A stretch of DNA of 64,000 bases from NCBI RefSeq assembly GCF_031348265.1, contig NZ_CP133771.1:4340001-4404000 (forward strand), written 5' to 3'. Of the stretch, positions 11,198-20,932 are shown piece by piece; the stretch's first letter is position 1, and every line of letters starts with the position of its first letter. A program made the position numbers and the translations under genes. The DNA is from Streptomyces collinus (GTDB lineage Bacteria; Actinomycetota; Actinomycetes; Streptomycetales; Streptomycetaceae). The notes beneath the pieces are model-generated. The model saw only the letters and a program-made list of their open reading frames with translations, had not been told where the DNA came from and ran no database searches.

Positions 11198-11209
11198 TGA
11201 AACACCGCC
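11184..11209. other. parS site in a 26-bp perfect palindrome
   Basis: The 14-mer GTTTCACGTGAAAC at 11190-11203 is the parS core recognised by ParB. Here it is the centre of a perfect 26-bp palindrome (11184-11209) between convergent glyS and the RsbW-like gene. It should act as a centromere-like loading site and, as RNA, could also form a terminator hairpin for both genes. Confidence 0.85.
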
Positions 11210-11221
11210 CCGCCGGGAAGG

Positions 11222-11686
11222 TCAGACAGCCATCAGCGGTGCGTCGGAACGCCACTTCAGGACCTTGTCGAAGCTCACCACGGCTCCGCCCCGGCCCGGC
11301 TTGTTGCCGATGTGGACGTGATCGGCGAGCTCCTCGATGAGACACAGCCCCCTGCCGTTCTCCGCGTCGGAGTGCGCGGGGCGGATCGGCGGACGGGACC
11401 GCCCGGCGGAAGCCGTGGGGAACCCCGGGCCCGCGTCGGCGACCTCGATCCGGCACTTCTCGCCGTCGAGATACGCGGTGACCCGGTACGCCTCCGAACC
11501 GGGGCCACGCCCCGTGTCCCCGCCGTGCTCCACGGCGTTCGCGCACGCCTCGCTCAGGGCGACGGAGAGGTCGTAGGAGATGTCGGGGTCGACGCCCGCG
11601 GTCTCCATCGTGCCGATCAGCAGGCGGCGGGCGAGCGGCACGCTCGCAGCTTCGCGCCGCAGATGGAGTGACCACCAGATGCTCAT
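11222..11686 (-). CDS. RsbW-like ATP-binding regulatory protein
   Basis: A 154-residue GHKL-fold protein of the anti-sigma-kinase type. The N-box is VALSEACANAVEHGG, the G1 box is EVADAGPGFP and the G2 box is ENGRGLCLIEELAD. It would bind ATP and either phosphorylate an antagonist or sequester a sigma factor. The ATG at 11686 follows AGGAGG with good spacing. This ATG overlaps the TGA of a small upstream ORF (ATGA at 11686-11683), which suggests translational coupling. A parS palindrome lies 13 bp past the stop codon. Confidence 0.85.
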   Translation of the reverse strand: MSIWWSLHLRREAASVPLARRLLIGTMETAGVDPDISYDLSVALSEACANAVEHGGDTGRGPGSEAYRVTAYLDGEKCRIEVADAGPGFPTASAGRSRPPIRPAHSDAENGRGLCLIEELADHVHIGNKPGRGGAVVSFDKVLKWRSDAPLMAV

Positions 11687-11877
11687 GCTCCAGCCTCCTG
11701 GCTGCGGCTCGACATACCGTTACGTATTGCCCTCAGCGCCTGTGTGTAAGCGTGAAGTTGACGTGACGCCGCCCATACGGCGGATGCGCGCTGGTCCTGA
11801 TCGGTGTATGTGGGGGCAGACATCGGCGCATCTGGGAGCGTCTGGGGCCAGAGCATGACGTTCCGGTCGTAGGGCAT
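11683..11877 (-). CDS. small ORF coupled to the RsbW-like gene
   Basis: A 64-residue ORF (46 residues if the inner ATG at 11823 is used) whose TGA overlaps the ATG of the RsbW-like gene in the ATGA pattern typical of coupled actinobacterial genes. The product is polar, with no signal peptide or membrane segment. The C-terminal part (SAVWAASRQLHAYTQALRAI) could form an amphipathic helix. Third-position GC is moderate, below the neighbours, and neither start has a strong ribosome binding site. It could be a leader peptide or a small regulator of the kinase. I do not recognise a family. Confidence 0.4.
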   Translation of the reverse strand: MPYDRNVMLWPQTLPDAPMSAPTYTDQDQRASAVWAASRQLHAYTQALRAIRNGMSSRSQEAGA

Positions 11878-11930
11878 CTTGTGGACCTGCCGCACGGGGC
11901 CTGCGGGCCCAGTGCGATGATGAGCCCGCC

Positions 11931-12749
11931 ATGACTGCCCCCCACGCGCGCGCGACGCGCTCCGGACACACGCTCCGGATCCTGCGGGCCGCGGTGTTCG
12001 CCGCGGTCTGCGTCGTGCTGGCCGGGGCAGGTCACGCGCTCGCCTCCTGCGAGGGCATTCCGCTGTGGACGCTGGGCGCCGGATTCCTCGGGGTGGTCGC
12101 GGTAGCGGCTCCGCTCGCCGGGCGCGTGCGCTCACTGGCGGGAATCACCGGGATGCTCGCGGTCGGCCAGACGGTGCTGCACACGCTGTTCGGCCTCGGC
12201 CAGCACGGTACGGCCGCCGTCACGTCCTCGGCGCCGGCGGGCGGAGGCGACGCAGCGCTCGTCCAGCAGGCCGCGCGGTTCGTGTGCGGCGCGACGGCGG
12301 CGGCGATCAGCCCCGCGCAGGCCCACAGGATCCTCACCGAAGCCCGGGTCCAGCCGTCTCCGGGGGCGCACACGCATCTGCCCGCGGACTCCCTGTCCGA
12401 GTCGGCCTCACTGTGGCCGTCCCTGCCGATGCTGCTCGGTCACGTGCTTGCGGCGCTCGCCGCCGGCTGGCTGCTGCGCCACGGCGATCTGGCGCTGCTG
12501 CGGCTCACCGAACTGTCGGCGCAGGGAGTCGCCGAGGGGGCGCTCATGCGCTCCCTCCGGGCCGCTCTCGCGCTGATACGCGCCCTGCGCGCCGGGCTCC
12601 CGGGAGCTCCGGAGGCCCGCCCGCGCCCGGCGTGCGCCACGCGGCCCGCGCCTGCGATGCCCCGCACCCTGGCACTCCAGCACTCGGTGATCCGGCGCGG
12701 CCCGCCGACCACGACGGCTTCCGCAGCCGCATGCGCCCTCGCCGCCTGA
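11931..12749 (+). CDS. integral membrane protein at the head of the copper gene group
   Basis: A 272-residue hydrophobic protein with about four to five membrane segments: residues 17-37, 45-65, 70-90, 170-185 and possibly one more near 210. The C-terminus is Pro/Arg-rich and cytoplasmic-looking. I do not recognise a catalytic motif. It lies 120 bp upstream of ycnI and reads into the copper group, so a role with those proteins is plausible by context only. No ribosome binding site is visible before ATG 11931, which suggests a leaderless message. Confidence 0.7.
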   Translation: MTAPHARATRSGHTLRILRAAVFAAVCVVLAGAGHALASCEGIPLWTLGAGFLGVVAVAAPLAGRVRSLAGITGMLAVGQTVLHTLFGLGQHGTAAVTSSAPAGGGDAALVQQAARFVCGATAAAISPAQAHRILTEARVQPSPGAHTHLPADSLSESASLWPSLPMLLGHVLAALAAGWLLRHGDLALLRLTELSAQGVAEGALMRSLRAALALIRALRAGLPGAPEARPRPACATRPAPAMPRTLALQHSVIRRGPPTTTASAAACALAA

Positions 12750-12868
12750 CGCGACGCGACCACCACCACTCCGCTCCCGCGGAGGAGGGGCCGCCGTCGT
12801 GCGGCACGCGCGTGTGCACGCACCCCTCCTTCCACATCCAGACCGAATCACAGCGGAGTGCTCCTTCC

Positions 12869-13612
12869 ATGAAGGCTTCCCGTATCGCCGCGGCCGGTGC
12901 CGCCGCCGGTATCGCCGTCCTCGCCCTGTCCGCCCCGGCCTTCGCGCACGTCACCGTGCAGCCCGAGGGCACGGCCGCCAAGGGCGGCTACGCGGTCGTG
13001 AACTTCAAGGTCCCCAACGAGCGTGACGACGCCTCGACCACCAAGCTCGAGGTCAACTTCCCGACCGACCACCCGCTGGCCTCCGTCATGCCGGAGCCCC
13101 TGCCCGGCTGGAAGATCGAGGTCACCAAGTCCAGGCTGGACAAGCCGCTGGAGATGCACGGCGAGAAGATCACCGAGGCCGTCACCAAGGTCACCTGGAC
13201 CGCCGACGGCAAGGGCATCGAGCCCGGCTACTTCGAGAAGTTCCCGCTCTCCGTCGGCCAGCTGCCCGAGGACACCGACCAGCTGGTCTTCAAGGCCCTG
13301 CAGACGTACTCCAACAAGGAGGTCGTCCGCTGGATCGAGGTGCCGCAGAAGGGCAAGGAGGAGCCCGACAACCCGGCCCCGGTGCTGGAGCTGTCCGCGG
13401 CCTCCGAGGACGGGCACCACGGCTCGGCGGCCGACGAGGACTCCGACGCCAAGTCGGCCGAGAAGGCCTCCGCGCACACCGCCGCCTCCGACTCCGCCTC
13501 CTCCGACGGCACCGACACCACCGCCCGCGTCCTGGGCATCGTCGGCATCGTGGTCGGCGCGGCCGGTGTCGCCTACGGCGTACTCGCCGGGCGTCGGCGC
13601 ACCACCGCCTGA
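12869..13612 (+). CDS. ycnI: YcnI-family copper-associated exported protein (DUF1775)
   Basis: A 247-residue protein: signal peptide (1-28, ending APAFA), a mature N-terminus starting with His (AHVTVQPEG), a DUF1775/YcnI beta-sandwich domain at about 29-170, an acidic Ser/Ala-rich linker, and a C-terminal membrane helix (VLGIVGIVVGAAGVAYGVLA) followed by Arg residues. In YcnI relatives the N-terminal His is a copper ligand. It is probably membrane-anchored on the cell surface. The ATG at 12869 has GGAG 10 nt upstream. SCO, PCuAC and CopCD follow in the same direction. Confidence 0.9.
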   Translation: MKASRIAAAGAAAGIAVLALSAPAFAHVTVQPEGTAAKGGYAVVNFKVPNERDDASTTKLEVNFPTDHPLASVMPEPLPGWKIEVTKSRLDKPLEMHGEKITEAVTKVTWTADGKGIEPGYFEKFPLSVGQLPEDTDQLVFKALQTYSNKEVVRWIEVPQKGKEEPDNPAPVLELSAASEDGHHGSAADEDSDAKSAEKASAHTAASDSASSDGTDTTARVLGIVGIVVGAAGVAYGVLAGRRRTTA

Positions 13613-13627
13613 GGCTGCTTCCGTTGA

Positions 13628-13676
13628 CGGCGCGCGCCGGATCCCGCCCCCGGGCGGGAGCACCCCGGCGCGCGCC
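13628..13676 (+). other. GC-rich inverted repeat between ycnI and sco
   Basis: Two near-identical, self-complementary CGGCGCGCGCCGG blocks flank a G/C-rich centre, so the RNA can fold into one long hairpin in the gap between ycnI and the SCO gene. There is no T run. Partial attenuation or mRNA processing inside the operon is possible. Confidence 0.45.
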
Positions 13677-13704
13677 GGGTCACCGACATCTGGGACATTT
13701 TTCT

Positions 13705-14358
13705 ATGCGCACCAAGACCTTCGCCGCGGCTGCTCTGCTCGCCGCCGCCTCCCTGACCCTGACCGCCTGCGGCAGCGGCGACGACGGCAACAAGCCCGTC
13801 GCCGTGGTGTCGGAGGAGGCCGGTACCGACAAGGCCGCCACCGTCCTCGACAAGCCGTTCGAGAAGCCGGACCTGGTCCTCACCGACACGCAAGGCAAGA
13901 AGTACGACCTCCGCAAGGAGACGGCGGGCAAGCCCACGCTGATCTACTTCGGCTACACCCACTGCCCGGACGTCTGCCCGCTGACGATGAGCAACATCGC
14001 CGTCGCCAAGAAGCAGCTGCCCAAGGCCGAGCAGGACGAGCTGCGCGTGGTGTTCGTCACCACCGACCCCAAGCGCGACACCTCGGCCGAACTCGGCAAG
14101 TGGCTCAAGGGCATCGACCCCAGCTTCGTCGGCCTCACCGGCGACTTCGCGACCATCCAGGCCGGCGCCCGCACCCTCGGCATCTCCATCGAGCCGACCA
14201 AGAAGGACAAGAACGGCAAGCTCGTCTCCGAGCACGGCACCCAGGTCATCGCGTTCTCCCCGAAGACCGACGGCGGCTATGTGCTCTACGGCGAGGACGC
14301 CAAAGTCGACGACTACACCAAGGACCTCCCCAAGATCGTCAAGGGGGAGAACCCGTGA
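13705..14358 (+). CDS. SCO1/SenC-family copper chaperone lipoprotein
   Basis: A 217-residue lipoprotein with a lipobox (LTLTAC, Cys at about 22) and a thioredoxin-like SCO domain. The copper-binding CxxxC is visible in HCPDVCPLT and the conserved His in SEHGTQVIAF. SCO proteins deliver copper to the CuA centre of cytochrome c oxidase or act as thiol reductants outside the membrane. The ATG at 13705 has only a weak GGGA. The stop overlaps the next start as GTGA (14355-14358), so this gene and the PCuAC gene are coupled. Confidence 0.92.
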   Translation: MRTKTFAAAALLAAASLTLTACGSGDDGNKPVAVVSEEAGTDKAATVLDKPFEKPDLVLTDTQGKKYDLRKETAGKPTLIYFGYTHCPDVCPLTMSNIAVAKKQLPKAEQDELRVVFVTTDPKRDTSAELGKWLKGIDPSFVGLTGDFATIQAGARTLGISIEPTKKDKNGKLVSEHGTQVIAFSPKTDGGYVLYGEDAKVDDYTKDLPKIVKGENP

Positions 14359-14834
14359 GGCGGCGACCGGGCCCGGCGGCCCTCGTCATAGCCGGCGCAC
14401 TGGCCCTGGCGGGCTGCGGCGGCGCGGACTCGGGCGACTCCGGCGACAGCGGCTCCGGGAAGGCGGAACTCTCCGTCGGCTCCGCGTACATGCCGCAGCC
14501 GGTGTCCGACGACATGGCGGCGGGCTTCCTCACGGTCACGAACAAGGGCGGTGCCGCCGACGACCTGACCTCGGTCACCAGCGACATCGCCGGGCAGGTC
14601 ACCGTGCACGAGACCGTCGACGGAGCCATGCAGGAGGTCAAGAGCCTGAAGATCCCCGCGGGCGGCCGGCTGGATCTGAAGAGCGGCGGCGACCACCTGA
14701 TGTTCGAGCAGCTCAAGCGCAAGCCGAAGGAAGGCCAGACGGTCTCCGTCGAGCTGCACTTCGCTCACTCCGACCCCGTGAAGGTCGAGATCCCGGTGAA
14801 GCCGGCGACCTACACCCCTGAGACCGGACACTGA
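14355..14834 (+). CDS. PCu(A)C copper chaperone lipoprotein
   Basis: A 159-residue lipoprotein with lipobox ALAGC and a PCuAC domain. The Cu(I) ligands typical of this family are present: His and Met in TVHETVDGAMQEV and the HxM pair in GGDHLMFEQL. It works with SCO in building CuA of cytochrome oxidase. GTG 14355 has GGGGGAG upstream and overlaps the SCO stop by 4 bp. Confidence 0.92.
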   Translation: MRRRPGPAALVIAGALALAGCGGADSGDSGDSGSGKAELSVGSAYMPQPVSDDMAAGFLTVTNKGGAADDLTSVTSDIAGQVTVHETVDGAMQEVKSLKIPAGGRLDLKSGGDHLMFEQLKRKPKEGQTVSVELHFAHSDPVKVEIPVKPATYTPETGH

Positions 14835-14847
14835 GGGAGGGACCACT

Positions 14848-16845
<1,998 letters not shown>

Positions 16846-16851
16846 ACGACC

Positions 16852-18141
16852 ATGCCTGACCAGTCCCTTCCGAAGGCCCGTACCCCCGAGGCCACCCCGG
16901 GAGAGAGGGAAGCGTCCCTTGCCCACGAGGGCATCTCACGGCGGCGGCTGCTCGGCACCGCCGGTGCCACCGGGCTCGTCCTCGGCACTGCGGGCGCCGC
17001 CGTGGGGTACGCCGCCGCTCCCTCCGAAGCCGCGGCTCCGCTCACCTCGCTCGGTACGGACCGGGCGATGTTTCACGGGAAACATCAGCCCGGCATCACC
17101 GACGGCCTCCAGGCCCGCGGCCACGTCCTCGCCTTCGACCTGGCGGCGGGCGCCGGACGCAAGGAGGCCGCCGCCCTGCTCCGCCGCTGGTCGGAGACGG
17201 CCCGGCGGCTCATGGCCGGTGAGCCGAGCCCCCACGACGACACCGACGTGGCCCGCGACGCCGGGCCCTCGTCCCTGACGGTCACCTTCGGATTCGGCCA
17301 CAGCTTCTTCGCCCGGACGGGCCTGGAGAAGCAGCGCCCCACCGCCCTGGACCCGCTGCCCGAGTTCTCCTCGGACCACCTCGACAAGAACCGCAGCAAC
17401 GGCGATCTCTGGGTGCAGATCGGCGCCAATGACGCCTTGGTCGCCTTCCACGCCCTGCGCGCGATCCAGAAGGACGCGGGCCGCGCCGCCAGGGTGCGGT
17501 GGCAGATGAACGGCTTCAACCGCTCACCGGGCGCCACCTCCCACCCCATGACGGCCCGCAACCTGATGGGCCAGATCGACGGCACCCGCAATCCCAAGCC
17601 GGGCGAGGCCGATTTCGACCAGCGCATCTTCGTCCCCGAGAAGGGCGAACCGGCCTGGATGGCGAACGGCTCCTACGCCGTCGTACGCCGGATCCGCATG
17701 CTCCTCGACGACTGGGAGAAGCTCTCCGCCAGGGCGCAGGAGGACGTGATCGGGCGCCGCAAGTCCGACGGTGCGGCGCTGTCCGGGGGCACCGAGGCGA
17801 CCGCGATGGACCTGGAGAAGACGGACGCCAAGGGCAACCTCGTCGTCCCGATCAACGCCCACGCCCGCATCACCCGGCCCGACCAGAACGGCGGCGCGGC
17901 GATGCTCCGCCGGCCGTTCTCCTTCCACGACGGCATCGACACCGACGGGGTGCCCGACGCCGGCCTGCTCTTCATCTGCTGGCAGGCCGATCCGCTGCGC
18001 GGCTTCGTGCCGGTGCAGCGCAAGCTCGACCGGGGCGACGCCCTGTCCACGTTCATCCGGCACGAGTCGAGCGGGCTGTTCGCCGTGCCGGGCGGGGCCG
18101 CGGAGGGCGAGTACGTGGGGCAGAGGTTGCTGGAGGGGTGA
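16852..18141 (+). CDS. Tat-exported DyP-type heme peroxidase
   Basis: A 429-residue dye-decolorizing peroxidase. The N-terminus carries a twin-arginine signal (SRRRLLGTAGATGLVLG). The GxxDG motif reads GQIDGTRNP (distal Asp), and a proximal His is likely in NAHARIT. It resembles EfeB, which deferrochelates heme or oxidises iron, but EfeU/EfeO are absent here; the neighbours are copper genes. The residues MFHGKH near position 73 are encoded by a parS-like sequence with one mismatch (17068-17085). ATG 16852 starts 6 bp after CopCD. Confidence 0.9.
   Translation: MPDQSLPKARTPEATPGEREASLAHEGISRRRLLGTAGATGLVLGTAGAAVGYAAAPSEAAAPLTSLGTDRAMFHGKHQPGITDGLQARGHVLAFDLAAGAGRKEAAALLRRWSETARRLMAGEPSPHDDTDVARDAGPSSLTVTFGFGHSFFARTGLEKQRPTALDPLPEFSSDHLDKNRSNGDLWVQIGANDALVAFHALRAIQKDAGRAARVRWQMNGFNRSPGATSHPMTARNLMGQIDGTRNPKPGEADFDQRIFVPEKGEPAWMANGSYAVVRRIRMLLDDWEKLSARAQEDVIGRRKSDGAALSGGTEATAMDLEKTDAKGNLVVPINAHARITRPDQNGGAAMLRRPFSFHDGIDTDGVPDAGLLFICWQADPLRGFVPVQRKLDRGDALSTFIRHESSGLFAVPGGAAEGEYVGQRLLEG
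17068..17085. other. parS-like sequence with one mismatch inside the DyP gene
   Basis: ATGTTTCACGGGAAACAT contains the parS core with a single change (GTTTCACGGGAAAC). It is read in frame as MFHGKH. It may be a weak ParB site or a decayed one. Confidence 0.5.
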
Positions 18142-18157
18142 GAGTCGGGCGCTGTAC

Positions 18158-18197
18158 GGGCTTGTGGGGGATAGCGCTTCCGCAAGCCCATTAGGGT
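18158..18197 (+). promoter_or_regulatory. hairpin then TAGGGT promoter element for pheA
   Basis: GGGCTTG at 18158-18164 pairs with CAAGCCC at 18183-18189, a possible terminator for the DyP operon. Two bases later comes TAGGGT (18192-18197), a typical Streptomyces -10 hexamer 6 nt before the pheA ATG, so pheA may be leaderless. A GGTGAGG overlaps the same stretch. Confidence 0.5.
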
Positions 18198-18203
18198 GAG
18201 GTC

Positions 18204-19136
18204 ATGCCAGCGAGCTATGCGTATCTCGGTCCCGAGGGCACCTTCACCGAAGTCGCCCTGCGCACGCTTCCCGAGGCCGCCACCCGTGAACTCGTCCCGT
18301 ACGTGTCCGTGCAGTCCGCGCTCGACGCGGTACGCGCCGGCGAGGCCGAGGCCGCGTTCGTGCCGATCGAGAACTCCGTCGAGGGCGGCATCACCACCAC
18401 CCTGGACGAGCTGGTCGCCGGCGCACCGCTGATGATCTACCGCGAGGTGCTGCTGTCGATCACCTTCGCGCTGCTGGTCAGGCCCGGCACGAAGCTGTCG
18501 GACATCAAGACCGTCTCCGCGCACCCGGCCGCGCAGCCGCAGGTGCGCAACTGGCTGAAGAAGCACCTGCCGGACGCGCACTGGGAGTCGGCCGCCTCGA
18601 ACGCGGACGCCGCCCGCCTGGTCCAGGAGGGCCAGTACGACGCCGCTTTCGCGGGTGAGTTCGCTGCGGCCCGCTACGGCCTGGAGGCCTTGGAGACGGG
18701 GATCCACGACGCGGAGAACGCCCAGACGCGGTTCGTGCTGGTCGGCCGGCCCGCCCGGCCCGCGGCGCCGACCGGCGCGGACAAGACCTCGATCGTGCTG
18801 TGGCAGCGCGACGACCACCCCGGCGGCCTGCGCGACCTGCTGGGCGAGTTCGCCACCCGCGGCATCAACCTGATGCTGCTCCAGTCCCGGCCCACCGGTG
18901 CGGGCATCGGCAACTACTGCTTCTGCATCGACGCCGAGGGCCACATCTCCGACCGCCGGGTGGCCGACGCCCTGATGGGTCTGAAGCGGATCTGCCTCCA
19001 GGTGCGCTACCTCGGCTCCTACCCGCGCGCGGACGTGGGTCCGGGGGATGTGCAGCCGCCTCGTCTGGGGACCTCCGACGACGAGTTCACGGCGGCGGCG
19101 GACTGGGTCGCGCGGTGCCAGGACGGCCGCTTCTAG
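18204..19136 (+). CDS. pheA: prephenate dehydratase
   Basis: A 310-residue enzyme of phenylalanine synthesis that converts prephenate to phenylpyruvate. The catalytic PDT domain (about 1-185) shows YLGPEGTFTEVAL, VPIENSVEGGI and a TRFVLV segment containing the conserved Thr. The ACT regulatory domain (about 195-280) shows HPGGLRDLL and NLMLLQSRP, which bind Phe as feedback inhibitor. No chorismate mutase domain is fused, as is usual in actinobacteria. It is probably monocistronic, with a DnaA-box-rich gap following. Confidence 0.95.
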   Translation: MPASYAYLGPEGTFTEVALRTLPEAATRELVPYVSVQSALDAVRAGEAEAAFVPIENSVEGGITTTLDELVAGAPLMIYREVLLSITFALLVRPGTKLSDIKTVSAHPAAQPQVRNWLKKHLPDAHWESAASNADAARLVQEGQYDAAFAGEFAAARYGLEALETGIHDAENAQTRFVLVGRPARPAAPTGADKTSIVLWQRDDHPGGLRDLLGEFATRGINLMLLQSRPTGAGIGNYCFCIDAEGHISDRRVADALMGLKRICLQVRYLGSYPRADVGPGDVQPPRLGTSDDEFTAAADWVARCQDGRF

Positions 19137-19159
19137 GCCGTCGTACCTGCTGATTGTCG

Positions 19160-19472
19160 TTATCCACAGAAGTTTTCCACAGGTCCGCTTCTCGACCTGG
19201 GGACAAGTCGACAACGAAGCATGCGTCAGTCGACAAATCGCCCTACAGGCCCCTGATGCGTCCATCGGCGGGCAGGTCGCCCTTCGTCCACCGTTTTCCC
19301 TTGCGTAACTCTTAGGGGTGACCCATTTCCACTCGAAAGTGAGGGTAAAGCGGGTTTCCGAAGGGAATTCTGAGGGGTGGCCGGGGCTTCCGGAGTGATC
19401 AATTCCGAAGTCCACAGATCTTCCACACAGCCTGTGGATAACTCTGCGAGGGGTGTGGACCCCTGTGGACAA
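19160..19472. other. DnaA-box cluster in the pheA-serS gap
   Basis: Within the 518-bp gap there are matches to the DnaA box: TTATCCACA (19160-19168), TTTTCCACA (19173-19181), TGGGGACAA (19198-19206, one mismatch), TGTGGATAA (19433-19441), TGTGGACCC (19454-19462, weaker) and TGTGGACAA (19464-19472). They form two groups about 230 bp apart. The region is AT-richer than its surroundings and I see no gene in it. It may bind and titrate DnaA outside oriC and could influence serS, whose start lies at 19655. Confidence 0.7.
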
Positions 19473-19654
19473 CTCAGGCCCAAGTCCCGCTCCCCGCAGG
19501 GAATTCACGTCAACGCGACGCCCTGTCGATGCCTCGCAACGGGGACGGTGGTCCGTTCTATTGACACTGCACGTAATTCACCCATAACGGTACGTATGCC
19601 GCACCAGGAATAGTGAGTAGTGGGCGGTCACCCCACACCGGTAGCCTTGGGCGC

Positions 19655-20932
19655 GTGATTGACCTTCGCCTGCTCCGTGAGGACCCCGACCGTGTGCGCG
19701 CATCGCAGCGCGCCCGTGGAGAGGACGTCGCCCTCGTCGACGCCCTCCTGTCTGCCGACGAGCGGCGCAGGTCGTCCGGCGTCCGCTTCGACGAGCTGCG
19801 CGCCGAGCAGAAGGCGCTCGGCAAGCTCATCCCCAAGGCGGCCGGTGACGAGAAGGCCGAGCTGCTGAAGAAGGCGGGCCAGCTCGCCGCCGACGTCAAG
19901 GCTGCCGACGCGGACCGCGACGCAGCCGCGACCGAGACCCAGGAACTGCTCCAGAGGCTCGGCAACCTCGTCCACCCGGACGTGCCCGTGGGCGGCGAGG
20001 AGGACTTCGTCACGCTCGAGACGCACGGCACGATCCGCGACTTCGCCGCCGAGGGTTTCGAGCCCAAGGACCACCTGGCGCTCGGCCAGATCCTCGGCGC
20101 GATCGACGTCGAGCGGGGGGCCAAGGTCTCCGGCTCGCGCTTCTACTTCCTGACGGGCGTGGGCGCCCTTCTGGAGCTGGCCCTGGTGAACGCGGCGATG
20201 GCGCAGGCCACCGCGGCCGGCTTCACCCCGATGCTGACCCCGGCGCTGGTGCGTCCCCAGTCCATGGCGGGCACGGGCTTCCTCGGCCAGGCCGCGCAGG
20301 ACGTCTACCACCTCGCCGACGACGACCTCTACCTGGTCGGCACGTCCGAGGTGCCGCTCGCGGCGTACCACATGGACGAGATCCTCGACGCCGACCGCCT
20401 CCCCCTGCGCTACGCGGGCTTCTCGCCCTGTTTCCGCCGCGAGGCCGGCTCGCACGGCAAGGACACCCGGGGCATCTTCCGCGTGCACCAGTTCGACAAG
20501 GTCGAGATGTTCTCGTACGTCGCTCCCGAGGACTCGCAGGCCGAGCACCAGCGCCTGCTGGAGTGGGAGAAGCAGTGGCTGACTTCGCTGGAGCTGCCGT
20601 ACCGCGTGATCGACGTGGCGAGCGCCGACCTCGGTGCCTCGGCCTCCCGCAAGTTCGACTGCGAGGCGTGGATCCCGACCCAGGGCAAGTACCGCGAGCT
20701 GACCTCGACGTCGGACTGCACCGAGTTCCAGTCCCGCCGTCTGTCGATCCGCGTCCGTGAGGGCAAGCAGGTCCGCCCGCTGGCCACGCTCAACGGCACG
20801 CTGTGCGCCGTCCCGCGCACGATCGTGGCGATCCTGGAGAACCACCAGCAGGCCGACGGTTCGGTGCGCGTGCCCGAGGTGCTGCGTCCGTACCTGGGCG
20901 GCCGGGAGGTCCTGGAGCCGGTGGCCAAGTGA
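19655..20932 (+). CDS. serS: seryl-tRNA synthetase
   Basis: A 425-residue class II synthetase. The N-terminal coiled-coil tRNA-binding arm (about 1-105) begins MIDLRLLREDPDRVRASQRARG. The catalytic core has motif 2 in FSPCFRREAGSHGKDTRG and motif 3 in NGTLCAVPRTIVAILENHQ. GTG 19655 is chosen because the conserved MIDLRLL starts there; TAGCCT (19642-19647) 7 nt upstream suggests a leaderless message. Its tRNA-Ser(GCU) substrate lies 0.9 kb downstream on the other strand. Confidence 0.97.
   Translation: MIDLRLLREDPDRVRASQRARGEDVALVDALLSADERRRSSGVRFDELRAEQKALGKLIPKAAGDEKAELLKKAGQLAADVKAADADRDAAATETQELLQRLGNLVHPDVPVGGEEDFVTLETHGTIRDFAAEGFEPKDHLALGQILGAIDVERGAKVSGSRFYFLTGVGALLELALVNAAMAQATAAGFTPMLTPALVRPQSMAGTGFLGQAAQDVYHLADDDLYLVGTSEVPLAAYHMDEILDADRLPLRYAGFSPCFRREAGSHGKDTRGIFRVHQFDKVEMFSYVAPEDSQAEHQRLLEWEKQWLTSLELPYRVIDVASADLGASASRKFDCEAWIPTQGKYRELTSTSDCTEFQSRRLSIRVREGKQVRPLATLNGTLCAVPRTIVAILENHQQADGSVRVPEVLRPYLGGREVLEPVAK

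Noticed and set aside
19160..19472. oriC itself
   Set aside because: The box number is too low and dnaA/dnaN are not adjacent; oriC in Streptomyces has many more boxes and lies between those genes.
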